Part shown: positions 48,573 through 58,499 of the stretch, piece by piece
Layout of the letters: every line of letters begins with the position of its first letter
Position numbering within the stretch: the stretch's first letter is position 1
Source of the DNA: Blattabacterium cuenoti
GTDB lineage: Bacteria > Bacteroidota > Bacteroidia > Flavobacteriales > Blattabacteriaceae
NCBI RefSeq assembly: GCF_014251755.1
Contig: NZ_CP059200.1
Coordinates: forward strand, 561,921-625,920
Reading direction: 5' to 3'
Length of the DNA: 64,000 nt
Notes under the pieces: model-generated
Databases searched by the model: none
Seen by the model: only the letters and a program-made list of their open reading frames with translations
What the model was told of the DNA's origin: nothing
Translations under genes and position numbers: made by a program

Positions 48573-49496
48573 ATGAAAAAACCTTCATTAACTATTTTGG
48601 GATGTCATTCTTCCATACCTACAAACAAATTTTATCCTACAGCTCAAATATTAGAAATGAAAGGTTTTTCCTTTCTCATTGATTGTGGTGAAGGAACACA
48701 AGTTCAATTAAAAAAAGCAAAAATAAAATTTAATAAAATCATACATATATTCATATCTCATTTGCATGGAGATCATTTTTTTGGATTGATTGGATTGTTA
48801 TCTACTTTTCATCTATTAGGTAGAGAAAAATCAATAAGTATTTATGCTCCAAAAGGATTAAAAGAAATCATAAATGTTCATTTTAAATGGTCTTATACTA
48901 AACTTAAATATTGTATCGATCATATAGAATTATCATCTAAAAAACTGGAAAAAATCATGGAAAATGAAAAAATAGAAGTTTTTTCCATTCCATTGAAACA
49001 TAGAATTTATACAAATGGATTTCTTTTTAGAGAAAAACCTAGTAATAAAAGAAAATTAAACATAGAAGAAATTCAAAAAATACCTGATATTAAAATAGCA
49101 GATTATCCTAATTTAAAATTAGGAAAAAATTTTAAAACTCATGATGGAAAAATTATTCCTAATTGGAAATTAACATTTGATCCACCCAAAATATTATCTT
49201 ACGCTTTTTGTTCAGATACTTCCTTTTATTTGCCTATAATTGAACATATAAAATATGTAGATTTATTATATCACGAATCTACCTTCCTAAAAAAAGAAGA
49301 AAACAGAGCTATGAATACAGGCCATTCTACAGCCAATCAGGCTGCATATATAGCTAAAAAAGCTCAAGTAAAAAAATTATTGTTAGGACACTATTCCAAC
49401 AGATTTCCTAATTTTAAAGAATTTGAAAAAGAAGCAAAAAAAATATTCTTGAATGTAGAAGCATCTGAACCTCTCAAAACATATTATTTAGAATAA
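48573..49496 (+). CDS. rnz: Ribonuclease Z
   Basis: A 307-residue metallo-beta-lactamase-fold endonuclease that trims tRNA 3' trailers. The zinc motif HLHGDH covers residues 63-68, GEGTQVQLKKAKI is N-terminal, CSDTSFY supplies a further Asp ligand, and HSTANQAAYIAKKA with GHYSNR completes the site. All tRNAs seen in this window lack an encoded CCA, consistent with need for RNase Z. It overlaps the convergent ABC permease gene by 13 bp. Confidence 0.94.
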   Translation: MKKPSLTILGCHSSIPTNKFYPTAQILEMKGFSFLIDCGEGTQVQLKKAKIKFNKIIHIFISHLHGDHFFGLIGLLSTFHLLGREKSISIYAPKGLKEIINVHFKWSYTKLKYCIDHIELSSKKLEKIMENEKIEVFSIPLKHRIYTNGFLFREKPSNKRKLNIEEIQKIPDIKIADYPNLKLGKNFKTHDGKIIPNWKLTFDPPKILSYAFCSDTSFYLPIIEHIKYVDLLYHESTFLKKEENRAMNTGHSTANQAAYIAKKAQVKKLLLGHYSNRFPNFKEFEKEAKKIFLNVEASEPLKTYYLE

Positions 49497-50689
49497 AAAA
49501 TCATATTACTAATTTTTTTTAAAGAATAAAAAGAGATAATAGACCCTATTATTAAAATAATACATATAACCATATATGAATCTTTTAGTGTAATTTTCAC
49601 AGGAAAAGGTATTTTTTTTGCTATTTTAAATATTTTGTATTTTTCTTGTATAAAAGATAAAATATAAGAAAAAAAAAACCCACTTAAACAACCAAAAGTA
49701 GTAATCATTAATCCCATATAGAAAAATATCATCTTAATTCTGTACAAAGAAAAACCCATACTCCATAATGAAAAAAGTTCTTTAATTTTATCTAATTGTA
49801 AAATATAAATAGCACTAAATAAATTAAATCCAGTAATCAGAGTCATTAATATGAATAAAAAATATATAAATATTTTCTCCGTATTCATAACTTTATAGAA
49901 AATATCCTCTCTTTCTACACGTGTTATTATATTGAATTTTGAACCCAATTTCTTTACCAACAGATGTTTCAAATTATACATATTCACATTTTTATGAATT
50001 TTGATTTCTAATGTATGAAAAACTTTTTTTTTCATGGTCTTTTGAAGATCATACAAATCACAAAACAAATATTTTCTATCCATTTTAGGACTAAAATGAA
50101 AAAATCCTCTTACAGAAACTTTTTTTTTCATAAAAAATGAACTCAAAGTATTTTTTTTATTTTTATGGGAATCAATAATAAACATTTGTAAAGGCATATT
50201 CATATTTATTACATGAGATAACATTGGAAAATATGGACCTACATAAGACCATCCTACATATATATTTAAAGAATCCAATCTATTGTTTTTTAAATTAATT
50301 TTTTTAAATTTTTTCATTACTTTTCCATATTCTATATCCACTCCTTTTAAAAGAAGGAAATATTCATGGTTATTGTAGTGAAAAAAAACTTTTTTTTCCA
50401 TAGTCTTAGAAACAGCTCTAATTTCTCGTATAGATTTTATTATTTTTATTACATTATCATCAATAAAAAAATCTTTTTCATTGGAGTAGGAAATCGTAAT
50501 ATCAGGATAATGATTTTGATAAAATTTTTTATTTAAATTTTCTAATCCAGAAAAAACAAATAAAATAGTAGATAAAGAAAATGTAGAGACTCCAATAGAT
50601 AAAATGGATAAAAAAACAATAATATTAACAAGATTCGTTTTTTTTTTATAAAAAAAATAACGAATAGATATATAAAAAGAAGGATTCAA
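49484..50689 (-). CDS. ABC transporter permease of the FtsX/LolCE type
   Basis: A 401-residue inner-membrane protein: one N-terminal span (about residues 20-42), a large periplasmic domain, then three C-terminal spans, the four-TM FtsX/MacB/LolC layout. It lies 19 bp after rbfA, a pairing typical of flavobacteria. By family it may help lipoprotein release, but no lolD-like ATPase is adjacent and the partner is unknown. With lipid A synthesis gone, its envelope role deserves care. Phe/Lys-rich drift is evident. Confidence 0.78.
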   Translation of the reverse strand: MNPSFYISIRYFFYKKKTNLVNIIVFLSILSIGVSTFSLSTILFVFSGLENLNKKFYQNHYPDITISYSNEKDFFIDDNVIKIIKSIREIRAVSKTMEKKVFFHYNNHEYFLLLKGVDIEYGKVMKKFKKINLKNNRLDSLNIYVGWSYVGPYFPMLSHVINMNMPLQMFIIDSHKNKKNTLSSFFMKKKVSVRGFFHFSPKMDRKYLFCDLYDLQKTMKKKVFHTLEIKIHKNVNMYNLKHLLVKKLGSKFNIITRVEREDIFYKVMNTEKIFIYFLFILMTLITGFNLFSAIYILQLDKIKELFSLWSMGFSLYRIKMIFFYMGLMITTFGCLSGFFFSYILSFIQEKYKIFKIAKKIPFPVKITLKDSYMVICIILIIGSIISFYSLKKISNMIFYSK

Positions 50690-50708
50690 TAACCATTAAA
50701 TTTTATTA

Positions 50709-51017
50709 TTATACAGATGCACGAAAATCCAATTTGGGAATTTTTTTCACACGATACCTAAGTCTATGAGAAAGCATTTTTCTATAAAATCGAGATTTAG
50801 AACGGATAGATTTTAATATATTTTTATCCAAAAAAGGATAAATGCTAATATATACTTTTATTAAATTCATATCAGGAGTAATATATATTTTAATCAAAGT
50901 CACTAAAAATTTATTTTTTTTGTTACTATAAAAAATTTCCTTATTAAGAATTTCTGCTATTTCTACAAAAAATATTGAATATAATTTCTTGTTTCTAATC
51001 AAGCTTATTTCTTTCAT
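50709..51017 (-). CDS. rbfA: Ribosome-binding factor A
   Basis: A 102-residue KH-like protein that helps late 30S maturation. It starts MKEISLIRNKKLYSIFFVEIAEIL, seen as ISLIRNKKLYSIFF and EIAEIL, and ends with a basic stretch LRYRVKKIPKLDF. The family motif R-KVPKL-F is recognisable as RVKKIPKLDF. Length is near the family minimum. It sits upstream of the ABC permease. Confidence 0.88.
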   Translation of the reverse strand: MKEISLIRNKKLYSIFFVEIAEILNKEIFYSNKKNKFLVTLIKIYITPDMNLIKVYISIYPFLDKNILKSIRSKSRFYRKMLSHRLRYRVKKIPKLDFRASV

Positions 51018-51093
51018 AATTTAGTCAGTTGAATTAAAAACAGTTTTTATTTTTCTACAAATAGTAGTAGTACATGAAAAAAATTACAAAAAA

Positions 51094-51125
51094 TTTGTAA
51101 TAGGAAAAATAATGTTGTATACTTG
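51094..51125 (+). promoter_or_regulatory. Putative promoter for tRNA-Met(CAT) at 51146
   Basis: TTTG (51094-51097) and TATACTTG (51118-51125) are separated by 20 bp, fitting the Bacteroidetes -33/-7 promoter (TTTG-N19/20-TANNTTTG, one mismatch). The tRNA begins 20 bp after the -7 box. The -33 box is in the right arm of an 8-bp inverted repeat (51083-51101). Confidence 0.45.
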
Positions 51126-51145
51126 CAAAGTTTACAATTTTTTTC

Positions 51146-51219
51146 GGTCCCATAGCTCAGTCGGTTAGAGCACCTGACTCATAATCAGGAAGTCGCTGGT
51201 TCAAATCCAGCTGGGACCA
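51146..51219 (+). tRNA. tRNA-Met (CAT anticodon)
   Basis: A 74-nt cloverleaf: acceptor GGTCCCA/TGGGACC, D-arm AGCTCAGTCGGTTAGAGC, anticodon stem CCTGA/TCAGG with loop CTCATAA, T-arm GCTGGTTCAAATCCAGC, discriminator A. The CAT anticodon may belong to elongator Met or lysidine-modified Ile2; assignment between this gene and the one at 33417 needs isotype comparison. No encoded CCA. Confidence 0.9.
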
Positions 51220-51230
51220 TTTTATTTTTG

Positions 51231-51305
51231 TAACCGGGGAGGGATTCGAACCCACAACTTACAGTTTAGGAAACTGTTGTTCTATCCTAATTGAACTACC
51301 CAGTC
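51231..51305 (-). tRNA. tRNA-Arg (CCT anticodon), overlapping rpmA
   Basis: A 75-nt cloverleaf on the minus strand: acceptor GACTGGG pairs with CCCGGTT (two G-U), anticodon stem CAGTT/AACTG? reads CAGTTTCCTAAACTG with loop TTCCTAA and anticodon CCT. The T-arm is GGGTTCGAATCCC. Its first 10 nt (51296-51305 in plus coordinates) are also the last codons and stop of rpmA on the same strand. It reads AGG. Confidence 0.88.
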
Positions 51306-51559
51306 TTAGTATCTATAATAGAAACAATTGATTTATTTTTTTTTCCTTTTTTAAAAGAAACATAACCATTTTTTAGAGCATATAAAGTATAATCTCTTCC
51401 TATCCCTACATTTTTTCCAGGATGATGTTTTGTTCCTATTTGACGAACTATGATATTACCAGAATTCACGTATTGGTTTCCATATATTTTAATTCCCAAT
51501 CTTCTTCCTATTGAATCTCTTCCATTTCTAGAACTTCCAGAACCTTTTTTATGAGCCAT
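51296..51559 (-). CDS. rpmA: Large-subunit ribosomal protein bL27
   Basis: An 87-residue 50S protein whose N-terminus reaches the peptidyl-transferase centre. [16 protein letters not shown] at the start and [18 protein letters not shown] in the middle are diagnostic. It begins 1 bp after rplU, the universal rplU-rpmA order. Its final two codons and TAG stop lie inside the 5' acceptor arm of tRNA-Arg(CCT). Confidence 0.96.
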   Translation of the reverse strand: MAHKKGSGSSRNGRDSIGRRLGIKIYGNQYVNSGNIIVRQIGTKHHPGKNVGIGRDYTLYALKNGYVSFKKGKKNKSIVSIIDTKTG

Positions 51560-51560
51560 A

Positions 51561-51884
51561 TTATTGTTTTTTTTCTAAAAAAGAAATTATTTTTATTTTT
51601 GAAAATAAAGGTCTAAATCCATTTTTAACTTTATATCCTTTTCTTCTTTTTTTCTTTAAAATAAGAATTTTTTTCCCTTTTACATGTTGTAAAATTTCTA
51701 TTTTAACGCTAACTTCTTCTAAGAAGGGTTTTCCTAAAAAAAATGTTCCTTCTTTAGAAAACAAAAAAATTTGATTTAATAAAATTATTTTTCCTACATT
51801 TTCAGAAATATGAGGAACATAAATATACTGATTTTCAATTAGTTTAAATTGTTTATCTTTTATATTAGCAATAGCATATGTCAT
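51561..51884 (-). CDS. rplU: Large-subunit ribosomal protein bL21
   Basis: A 107-residue 50S protein. It opens [19 protein letters not shown] and ends in the characteristic [16 protein letters not shown] basic region that binds 23S rRNA. It directly precedes rpmA and follows sufS by 21 bp, so the pair may be cotranscribed with the suf cluster. Confidence 0.94.
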   Translation of the reverse strand: MTYAIANIKDKQFKLIENQYIYVPHISENVGKIILLNQIFLFSKEGTFFLGKPFLEEVSVKIEILQHVKGKKILILKKKRRKGYKVKNGFRPLFSKIKIISFLEKKQ

Positions 51885-51905
51885 AAATCAAATAATTTTA
51901 ATACC

Positions 51906-53141
51906 TTACTTTAATAATATTTTTTTTGTTTTTAAAATACTTTCAAATAAATAATCTATTTCTTTAAAAGTATTATATACAGAAAAACTGATACGAATCA
52001 TACCTGAAACTTTAAAAAAATTCATAAGAGGTTGTGCACATAAATGTCCTGTTCTAACCGCAATCCCCAAACGATCTAAAATGCTACCGACATCAAAACA
52101 ATGTAACTTATATAAATTAAAGGAAATAATACCAGATTTTTTAGAAAAATCCCTATCATCTCCATACAATTGGATTCCATCTATTGAACTTAAACGTTTT
52201 ACAGCATATATCAACAGTTTTTTTTTGTAAGCTTGAATATTGGATATTCCTATTTCTTTTACAAAATCTATAGCGTTTCCCCACACAATAATTCCTTCTA
52301 TGTTCGGAGTTCCTGACTCAAATTTAAACGGTATATCTGAGTAAGTTGTTTTATCAAAACTCACATTTTTAATCATTCCCCCTCCAAATTGATGAGGATA
52401 TAATTTTTCTAATATTTTTTTTTTCCCATATAATATACCAATACCAGTAGGTCCATACATTTTATGAGCAGAAAACACATAAAAATCAACATTTAAATTT
52501 TGTACATCTAAATCTAAATTAGAAGGAACTTGAGCTCCATCAATCAAAACTAAAGCTCCATATTCATGAGCTTTTTTAATAATATCTTGAACAGGATTAA
52601 TTATACCTAAAACATTAGATATATGACTAATAGATACTATTTTTGTTTTTTCTGAAATTAAAAATTCAAAATCTGTTAATTTTAACAAACCATTTTCATA
52701 AATGGATATTATTTTTAAAATGGCACCTTTTTTTTTACAAAGAACCTGCCATGGAACAATATTTGAATGATGTTCAATACAAGAAATAATAATTTCATCT
52801 CCTTGTTTTATAAAATCGTCTATACTAGAAGCAACCAAATTAATAGATTCTGTAGTTCCTTTTGTAAATATAATTTCCGATGAATGTTTGGCGTGAATAA
52901 ATTTTTGAATTTTTTTTCTAACATTCTCAACATATAGAGTTGCTTTATGACTAAGATAATGCACCCCTCTATGAACATTAGAATTCATAGTAGAGTAATA
53001 ATTTTGGGTAGCTTGAATTACCTTTAAGGGTTTTTGGGTTGTTGCCGCATTATCCATATAAATTAAAGGATTAGAATATATTCTTTCTTTTAAAATAGGA
53101 AATTGATTTCTTATTTTTTGTATTTCGTTTTCTGAAAACAT
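51906..53141 (-). CDS. sufS: Cysteine desulfurase SufS
   Basis: A 411-residue PLP enzyme that takes sulfur from cysteine for Fe-S assembly. PLP Lys is in FSAHKMYGPTGIG, the metal-free active Cys368 lies in RTGHLCAQP, and YMDNAATTQKP is N-terminal. This is the group II (SufS/CsdA) type. It follows sufD by 8 bp in the order sufA-B-C-D-S on the minus strand. No sufE or sufU gene is seen within the cluster. Confidence 0.95.
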   Translation of the reverse strand: MFSENEIQKIRNQFPILKERIYSNPLIYMDNAATTQKPLKVIQATQNYYSTMNSNVHRGVHYLSHKATLYVENVRKKIQKFIHAKHSSEIIFTKGTTESINLVASSIDDFIKQGDEIIISCIEHHSNIVPWQVLCKKKGAILKIISIYENGLLKLTDFEFLISEKTKIVSISHISNVLGIINPVQDIIKKAHEYGALVLIDGAQVPSNLDLDVQNLNVDFYVFSAHKMYGPTGIGILYGKKKILEKLYPHQFGGGMIKNVSFDKTTYSDIPFKFESGTPNIEGIIVWGNAIDFVKEIGISNIQAYKKKLLIYAVKRLSSIDGIQLYGDDRDFSKKSGIISFNLYKLHCFDVGSILDRLGIAVRTGHLCAQPLMNFFKVSGMIRISFSVYNTFKEIDYLFESILKTKKILLK

Positions 53142-53149
53142 ATATTATT

Positions 53150-54451
53150 TTATAAATGTTTATTTAATTTTTTCTTCATTTTTTTATATATCAATTTTTT
53201 CAATTCAAAAATATGAATAGAGATCAACATATCCTCTAAAAAAGAGAATAATAATAACATTTTAGCTTTTTTTTCAGGGATTCCTCTTGATTGAAGATAA
53301 AATAACTCAGATTCTTGTATGTTCCCTACGGTACAACCATGCGAACACTTTACAGATTCAGAATAAATTTCTAATTGAGGTTTGGCATATATACACGCTT
53401 CATTAGAAAGAAGAATATTATGATTTTTTTGGAAGGCATTTATTTCTTTTATTAATTCATTAATAATTATTTTTCCATTAAAAATTCCTTTAGATTTTTC
53501 ACATAAAATATTTTTATATAATTGAAAACTATAAGCATTTGAACATAAATGATCTATCAAAGTATGATGATCTACAAATTGTTTTCCTGATAAAAGAGAA
53601 ATTCCATATAAATAGGAATATGTTTTTTCTCCGCTGGAATAAAACTTTAAATTATTTCTTATAAAATTTCCTTGAAGAGAAAAAGTATAAATGGTACATT
53701 TGCTATTTTTCTTTTGTTTAAAAGATGTATTATCTATTACAGTAGTTTTTACTAAATCATCTTGTACTTTATAGTAGTCAATTATACTATGATTCATAGC
53801 ATAAATTTCGCTCACAGAATTTATAAAAGCTAAATGCTTTTTTAAACATTTGTAATGTTCTATAATTCTCACATAGGAATGTTCTCCCACTACAATCAAA
53901 TTTCTGTTATTCAACATAATATTGGATTTCATTCCTGTAGAAATATGCAATATCTCTATGGGAGATTCTAAAATAACATTATTAGGAATATAAACATATG
54001 CTCCATCTTTTAACAAAAGAGTATTTAAAGTATAAAATGCATCATATTGATATGATAGTTTTCCATAATAGTTTTTAATTTCATTTTCTTGGATAGAGAA
54101 TATATTTGACAAAATAATATTTCTTACATGTTGTGTATAAGAAAGATGAGGATTATATTTTCCATCTATAAAAATCAAGATTAAAGATTTTTCTTTTTTT
54201 AGAAAAGTTAATTTTTTTATTTTGTGATGTTCTATATTTTCTATTTTTACATTTTCAGAAACAATATTATAATCCTGATTAATAATTGAGTCAATATCTG
54301 TATTTCTCCATTCCTCATTTGTAGTAGAAGGAAATCCTTTTTTATGGAAAACATCAAAATGTTTTCGTTTTAAAAAAGACATATAAGAGTCTTTTTTTTC
54401 GTCAGAAAAAAATTTATTAATTAATAAAGCTATTTTTTCTTTTAACTGCAT
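53150..54451 (-). CDS. sufD: Fe-S assembly scaffold subunit SufD
   Basis: A 433-residue component of the SufBC2D scaffold. The beta-helix core has the family pattern around HSYVRIIEHYKC and SVKCSHGCTVGNIQESELFYLQSRG, which contains the conserved C-H segment (here CSHGCTVG). The sequence is more divergent than SufB, which is normal for SufD. It lies between sufC (43 bp upstream) and sufS. Confidence 0.92.
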   Translation of the reverse strand: MQLKEKIALLINKFFSDEKKDSYMSFLKRKHFDVFHKKGFPSTTNEEWRNTDIDSIINQDYNIVSENVKIENIEHHKIKKLTFLKKEKSLILIFIDGKYNPHLSYTQHVRNIILSNIFSIQENEIKNYYGKLSYQYDAFYTLNTLLLKDGAYVYIPNNVILESPIEILHISTGMKSNIMLNNRNLIVVGEHSYVRIIEHYKCLKKHLAFINSVSEIYAMNHSIIDYYKVQDDLVKTTVIDNTSFKQKKNSKCTIYTFSLQGNFIRNNLKFYSSGEKTYSYLYGISLLSGKQFVDHHTLIDHLCSNAYSFQLYKNILCEKSKGIFNGKIIINELIKEINAFQKNHNILLSNEACIYAKPQLEIYSESVKCSHGCTVGNIQESELFYLQSRGIPEKKAKMLLLFSFLEDMLISIHIFELKKLIYKKMKKKLNKHL

Positions 54452-54494
54452 TTAATTAATTATAAATAAAGTTAAACAAAACAATTAATTTTTT

Positions 54495-55247
54495 TTATAT
54501 TTTATTTTTCACTATCCAATCATATCCTTCTCTTTCTAATTTTTCAGCTAATTTTTGATCTCCTGACTGAATAATTTTTCCATTATATAAAATATGTATA
54601 ATATAGTCTGAATAAATGTAGTCTAATAATCTTTTGTAATGAGTAATAATTAAAATAGAATTGTTTTTATTTCTAAAATCGTTAATGCCTTGAGCAACTA
54701 CACGCAATGCATCTATGTCTAAACCTGAATCAACTTCATCTAATACAGATAATAAAGGATCTAACATCATCATTTGAAATATTTCATTACGTTTTTTTTC
54801 TCCTCCAGAAAAACCTTCATTTAAAGAACGATAAAAAAAACGTTTTTCAATATTTAATAAAGAAGATTTTTCTTTTATTTTTGATAAAAGATCTTTAGAA
54901 GACATTTTTTTTATATTTCGTGCTTCACGAATAGAATCAACCGCTGTTTTAATAAAATTAAAAATGGATACTCCTGGTATTTCTATTGGATGTTGAAAAG
55001 ATAGAAAAATCCCCAAATGGGCCCGTTCTTCTGGTGAAAAATTTTTTAAATTTTTATTCAAAAAATAAATGTCTCCTTCATTGATTTTATACTCTTTTTT
55101 ACCTGCTATTATAGAAGCAAGAGTACTTTTTCCAGAACCATTAGGGCCCATAATAACATGACTTTCTCCTGTATTGATTTTTAAATTAATTCCTCTAAGA
55201 ACTTTTTTATTTTCTATAGAAACATGTAAATTTTCTATATTTAACAT
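54495..55247 (-). CDS. sufC: Fe-S assembly ATPase SufC
   Basis: A 250-residue ABC-type ATPase that powers the SufBCD scaffold in the cytoplasm. Walker A GPNGSGKSTLASIIAG, the ABC signature FSGGEKKRNEI and Walker B LSVLDEVDSGLDIDAL are clear. The H-loop lies in IITHYKRLL. It follows sufB by 12 bp. Confidence 0.96.
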   Translation of the reverse strand: MLNIENLHVSIENKKVLRGINLKINTGESHVIMGPNGSGKSTLASIIAGKKEYKINEGDIYFLNKNLKNFSPEERAHLGIFLSFQHPIEIPGVSIFNFIKTAVDSIREARNIKKMSSKDLLSKIKEKSSLLNIEKRFFYRSLNEGFSGGEKKRNEIFQMMMLDPLLSVLDEVDSGLDIDALRVVAQGINDFRNKNNSILIITHYKRLLDYIYSDYIIHILYNGKIIQSGDQKLAEKLEREGYDWIVKNKI

Positions 55248-55259
55248 AAATTTTTATTG

Positions 55260-56699
55260 TTATCCAACAGATCCTTCCAAAGAAATTTCCAAAAGTTTTT
55301 TAGCTTCTACTGCAAATTCCATGGGAAGTTTTTTCAAAACCTCATTACTAAAACCATGAACAATTAAAGAAATCGCTTTTTCTATATCGATCCCTCTTTG
55401 ATTACAGTAAAAAATTTGGTTCTCTCCAATTTTTGAAGTTGTAGCTTCATGTTCTACTTTAGAATTCGAATTATATACATGAATATATGGAAACGTATGA
55501 GCTCCACATTGGTTTCCAATTAACAGAGAATCACATTGAGAAAAATTACGAGAATGAATCGCTTGAGAAGTGATTTTCACTAATCCTCTATAATTATTTT
55601 GAGCTTTTCCTGCGGATATTCCTTTTGATATAATAACACTTTTAGTATGTTTTCCTATGTGAATCATTTTAGTTCCCGTATCTGCTTGTTGAAAATCTTT
55701 AGTTAAAGCTAAGGAATAAAATTGACCCATGGAAAAATCTCCTTTTAGAATACAAGATGGATATTTCCAGGTAATAGAAGACCCTGTCTCCACTTGTATC
55801 CAAGATATTTTTGCTCCTTTTTCACATAAACCACGTTTTGTAACAAAATTAAAAACTCCTCCTTCCCCTTTTTTATTTCCAGGAAACCAATTTTGAACGG
55901 TAGAATATTTAATTTCAGCATTTTCCAAGGCTATAATTTCTACTACAGCTGCATGTAATTGATTTTCTTTTCTTTGTGGAGCCGTACATCCTTCTAAATA
56001 ACTCACATAGGAATCTTTATCTGCAATAATTAAGGTTCTTTCAAATTGACCAGTTTTATTTTCGTTAATACGAAAATATGTAGATAACTCCATAGGACAA
56101 CGGATTCCTTTTGGGATATAACAAAAAGAACCATCTGAAAATACAGCTGAATTTAAAGCGGCATAAAAATTATCTTTTTTTGAAACAACTGAACCTAAAT
56201 ATTGTTTTATAATATTTGGATATTTTTTCAAAGCATCGTTGATAGAACAAAATATAATGCCTTTATCTTTTAATTTTTTCTGAAATGTAGTCATTAAAGA
56301 AACAGAGTCTAATACTATATCTGTAGCCACGTTTGAAAGACTTTTTTGCTCTTCTATAGGAATCCCTAATTTATTAAACGTATCTATTAATTCTGGATCT
56401 ATTTTTTCATGATTTAAGTCTACTTTTTTTTTTGGAGCAGAATAATAACTTATTTGTTGAAAATCTGGAATTTTGTATTTTATATTTGCCCATATTGGTG
56501 GATTCATTTTTTTCCATATATGATAAGATTCTAACCTCCAATCCAACATCCATGTGGGTTCCTTTTTTTTTTCTGTTATTTTACGAATGACTTCTTCATT
56601 TAATCCCACTGGGATTTTATCTGATTCTATTGGAGTATAAAATCCATATTTGTATTCGGATTCATAAAAATTTTCCAGTATTTTATTATTTTTTTTCAT
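55260..56699 (-). CDS. sufB: Fe-S assembly scaffold subunit SufB
   Basis: A 479-residue scaffold protein on which clusters are assembled. Conserved segments include [20 protein letters not shown], shown as [17 protein letters not shown], then [19 protein letters not shown] and [11 protein letters not shown]. The frame extends ten codons further to 56729, but [19 protein letters not shown] matches family starts and makes the classic 4-bp ATGA overlap with sufA. Full length. Confidence 0.95.
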   Translation of the reverse strand: MKKNNKILENFYESEYKYGFYTPIESDKIPVGLNEEVIRKITEKKKEPTWMLDWRLESYHIWKKMNPPIWANIKYKIPDFQQISYYSAPKKKVDLNHEKIDPELIDTFNKLGIPIEEQKSLSNVATDIVLDSVSLMTTFQKKLKDKGIIFCSINDALKKYPNIIKQYLGSVVSKKDNFYAALNSAVFSDGSFCYIPKGIRCPMELSTYFRINENKTGQFERTLIIADKDSYVSYLEGCTAPQRKENQLHAAVVEIIALENAEIKYSTVQNWFPGNKKGEGGVFNFVTKRGLCEKGAKISWIQVETGSSITWKYPSCILKGDFSMGQFYSLALTKDFQQADTGTKMIHIGKHTKSVIISKGISAGKAQNNYRGLVKITSQAIHSRNFSQCDSLLIGNQCGAHTFPYIHVYNSNSKVEHEATTSKIGENQIFYCNQRGIDIEKAISLIVHGFSNEVLKKLPMEFAVEAKKLLEISLEGSVG

Positions 56700-57028
56700 G
56701 ATGATGAAAAACTTTTTCCGCAACCACAAGTATGTTTTGCTTTAGGATTATTAAAATAAAAACCTTTTCCGTTTAGTCCATCTGAATATTCTAATGTTAT
56801 TCCTTCTAAATAAGAAATACTGTTTTGATTTACCAATATTTTCATTTCTTTGTGTTGAAAAAGCCTATCTCCTTTTTGTTTTTTTTGATCAAAAGTAAGT
56901 TCATAAGACAGACCTGAACATCCACCAGTTTTAACTCCAAATCTAATAAATGAAACATGATGAGAAAGTCCTTCTTTTTTCATAATAGAAATCAATTTAT
57001 TTTTCGCTTCTTCTGATATAAAAACCAT
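56696..57028 (-). CDS. sufA: A-type Fe-S carrier SufA
   Basis: A 110-residue A-type carrier delivering clusters to apoproteins. The three cluster-binding cysteines are Cys37 in GGCSG and Cys101 and Cys103 in TCGCG. First gene of the sufABCDS cluster; its stop overlaps the sufB start by 4 bp. ErpA/IscA naming is equally possible, but context supports SufA. Confidence 0.92.
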   Translation of the reverse strand: MVFISEEAKNKLISIMKKEGLSHHVSFIRFGVKTGGCSGLSYELTFDQKKQKGDRLFQHKEMKILVNQNSISYLEGITLEYSDGLNGKGFYFNNPKAKHTCGCGKSFSSS

Positions 57029-57090
57029 AATATTTATACAATTTTAATTAATTACACAGGATAAATATAATTGTTTTGCATAATTAAATA

Positions 57091-57609
57091 TTAATTCATA
57101 ATCCAAGTAATTTTTGTTACTCCTTCTTTTATTCCCCATTTTTTTGACATACCAGCATTAATTTCTAAAATATATTTTATAGGTGAATCTAAATTCATAT
57201 TTTCTATATTTTTCATAGGATTTACGTATTTGTTCACAAAAACAACAGTATCAAATTGATTAATATATACAATATCTAAAGATATTCGCATATCCTTCAT
57301 GTCTATTTTCTTATACTCTTCTTTATTTTTCAAAATAAATAACATTCCTCTACTTTCTTTTAGAAAAGACCTATATTTCAATCCATTTTTTTTTTCTATA
57401 TCTAGATCTGCTAACTCTATATCTATTTTTTTTATGACATTATTATTATTTTTTAAATATAGTACTCCATCTTTAATAAATTCTATTTCTAGTAGACTTC
57501 CGATATCCAAAAACATATCAGAATTATTGTCATAAATTCTTTCAGAAGAATTTATAAAAAAACACATAAACATAATGATTAAAGGAAAAAGAATATTGAT
57601 TTTTTTCAT
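57091..57609 (-). CDS. DUF192 family exported protein
   Basis: A 172-residue protein with an N-terminal hydrophobic signal (INILFPLIIMFMCFFINSS). The DUF192 core has GLKYRSFL, GMLFIL, DMRISLDIVYINQ and YILEINAGMSKKWGI. DUF192 proteins are small secreted beta-barrel-like proteins of unknown function. It shares one base with the lgt stop codon, and lgt modifies lipoproteins; the signal lacks an obvious lipobox cysteine. Confidence 0.82.
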   Translation of the reverse strand: MKKINILFPLIIMFMCFFINSSERIYDNNSDMFLDIGSLLEIEFIKDGVLYLKNNNNVIKKIDIELADLDIEKKNGLKYRSFLKESRGMLFILKNKEEYKKIDMKDMRISLDIVYINQFDTVVFVNKYVNPMKNIENMNLDSPIKYILEINAGMSKKWGIKEGVTKITWIMN

Positions 57610-58496
57610 TATGAAAAAAAATATTTTTTAATTCTTGAACAATTGAGAAGAAACAATCCCAATATAATAAAAGGAATACTGAGCCATTGTCCGGTATTCA
57701 TAGATAAAAAACTAATAAATTCTCCTCCTTGAGGTTCTTTCAAAAATTCGATTAAAAAACGTATAGACCAAAGCGAAATAAAAAAAAAACCGGATAAAAA
57801 TCCATCATAATTTTTTCTTTTTATTGTATATAAAGACCAAAGTAATAAGAAAACTGAAAGATAACCAATAGATTCATAAATTTGTGCAGGATGTCTAGGT
57901 ACTATACTCCCATATTCCGTATCCATTTTTATAAATTTTACTGCCCAAGGCAATGTTTCACTGCATGGTTTTCCTACTATTTCAGAATTAAAAAAATTTC
58001 CTATTCTAATAAAAACAGCAGATATTGATATGGGAATACACAATCTATCACATAACCAAATAAAAGATTTTTTTTTCAGAATTATTTTACAATAAAATAG
58101 ATTAGATAAAATAATACCTATGGTAGCCCCATGACTAGATAAACCTCTATAACCAACGAATTCATACCCTTTTATAAATCCTAACAAAAAGGTTTGATTG
58201 TTTTCTTTTATAGGGAAAAAGGCTTCAATCCAATGATCTGAAAAATACGAAAAATCATAAAATAAAACCTGACCTAATCTTGCCCCTATAAGAGTTCCAA
58301 AAAAAGTACAAATAAATAAAGGATCTAAATATTTTTTATGTATATTATCATTTTGATAGATATATTTCATGATATACCATCCTAATGAAAAAGAAATCAC
58401 AAACATTAGACTATAAATATGAATAAAAAAACCTTTCCACAAAGGAATTTTTTGAACAGGGTCCCAATTAATAATAATATATTCTAATGGTTTCAT
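57609..58496 (-). CDS. lgt: Prolipoprotein diacylglyceryl transferase
   Basis: A 295-residue polytopic inner-membrane enzyme that transfers diacylglycerol to the lipobox cysteine of prolipoproteins. YRGLSSHGATIG carries the conserved His, and RIGNFFNSEIVGKP is the Lgt signature. About seven spans are predicted. It sits 3 bp downstream of yidD. Its retention shows the cell still makes lipoproteins although lipid A synthesis is lost. Confidence 0.93.
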   Translation of the reverse strand: MKPLEYIIINWDPVQKIPLWKGFFIHIYSLMFVISFSLGWYIMKYIYQNDNIHKKYLDPLFICTFFGTLIGARLGQVLFYDFSYFSDHWIEAFFPIKENNQTFLLGFIKGYEFVGYRGLSSHGATIGIILSNLFYCKIILKKKSFIWLCDRLCIPISISAVFIRIGNFFNSEIVGKPCSETLPWAVKFIKMDTEYGSIVPRHPAQIYESIGYLSVFLLLWSLYTIKRKNYDGFLSGFFFISLWSIRFLIEFLKEPQGGEFISFLSMNTGQWLSIPFIILGLFLLNCSRIKKYFFS

Positions 58497-58499
58497 GTT

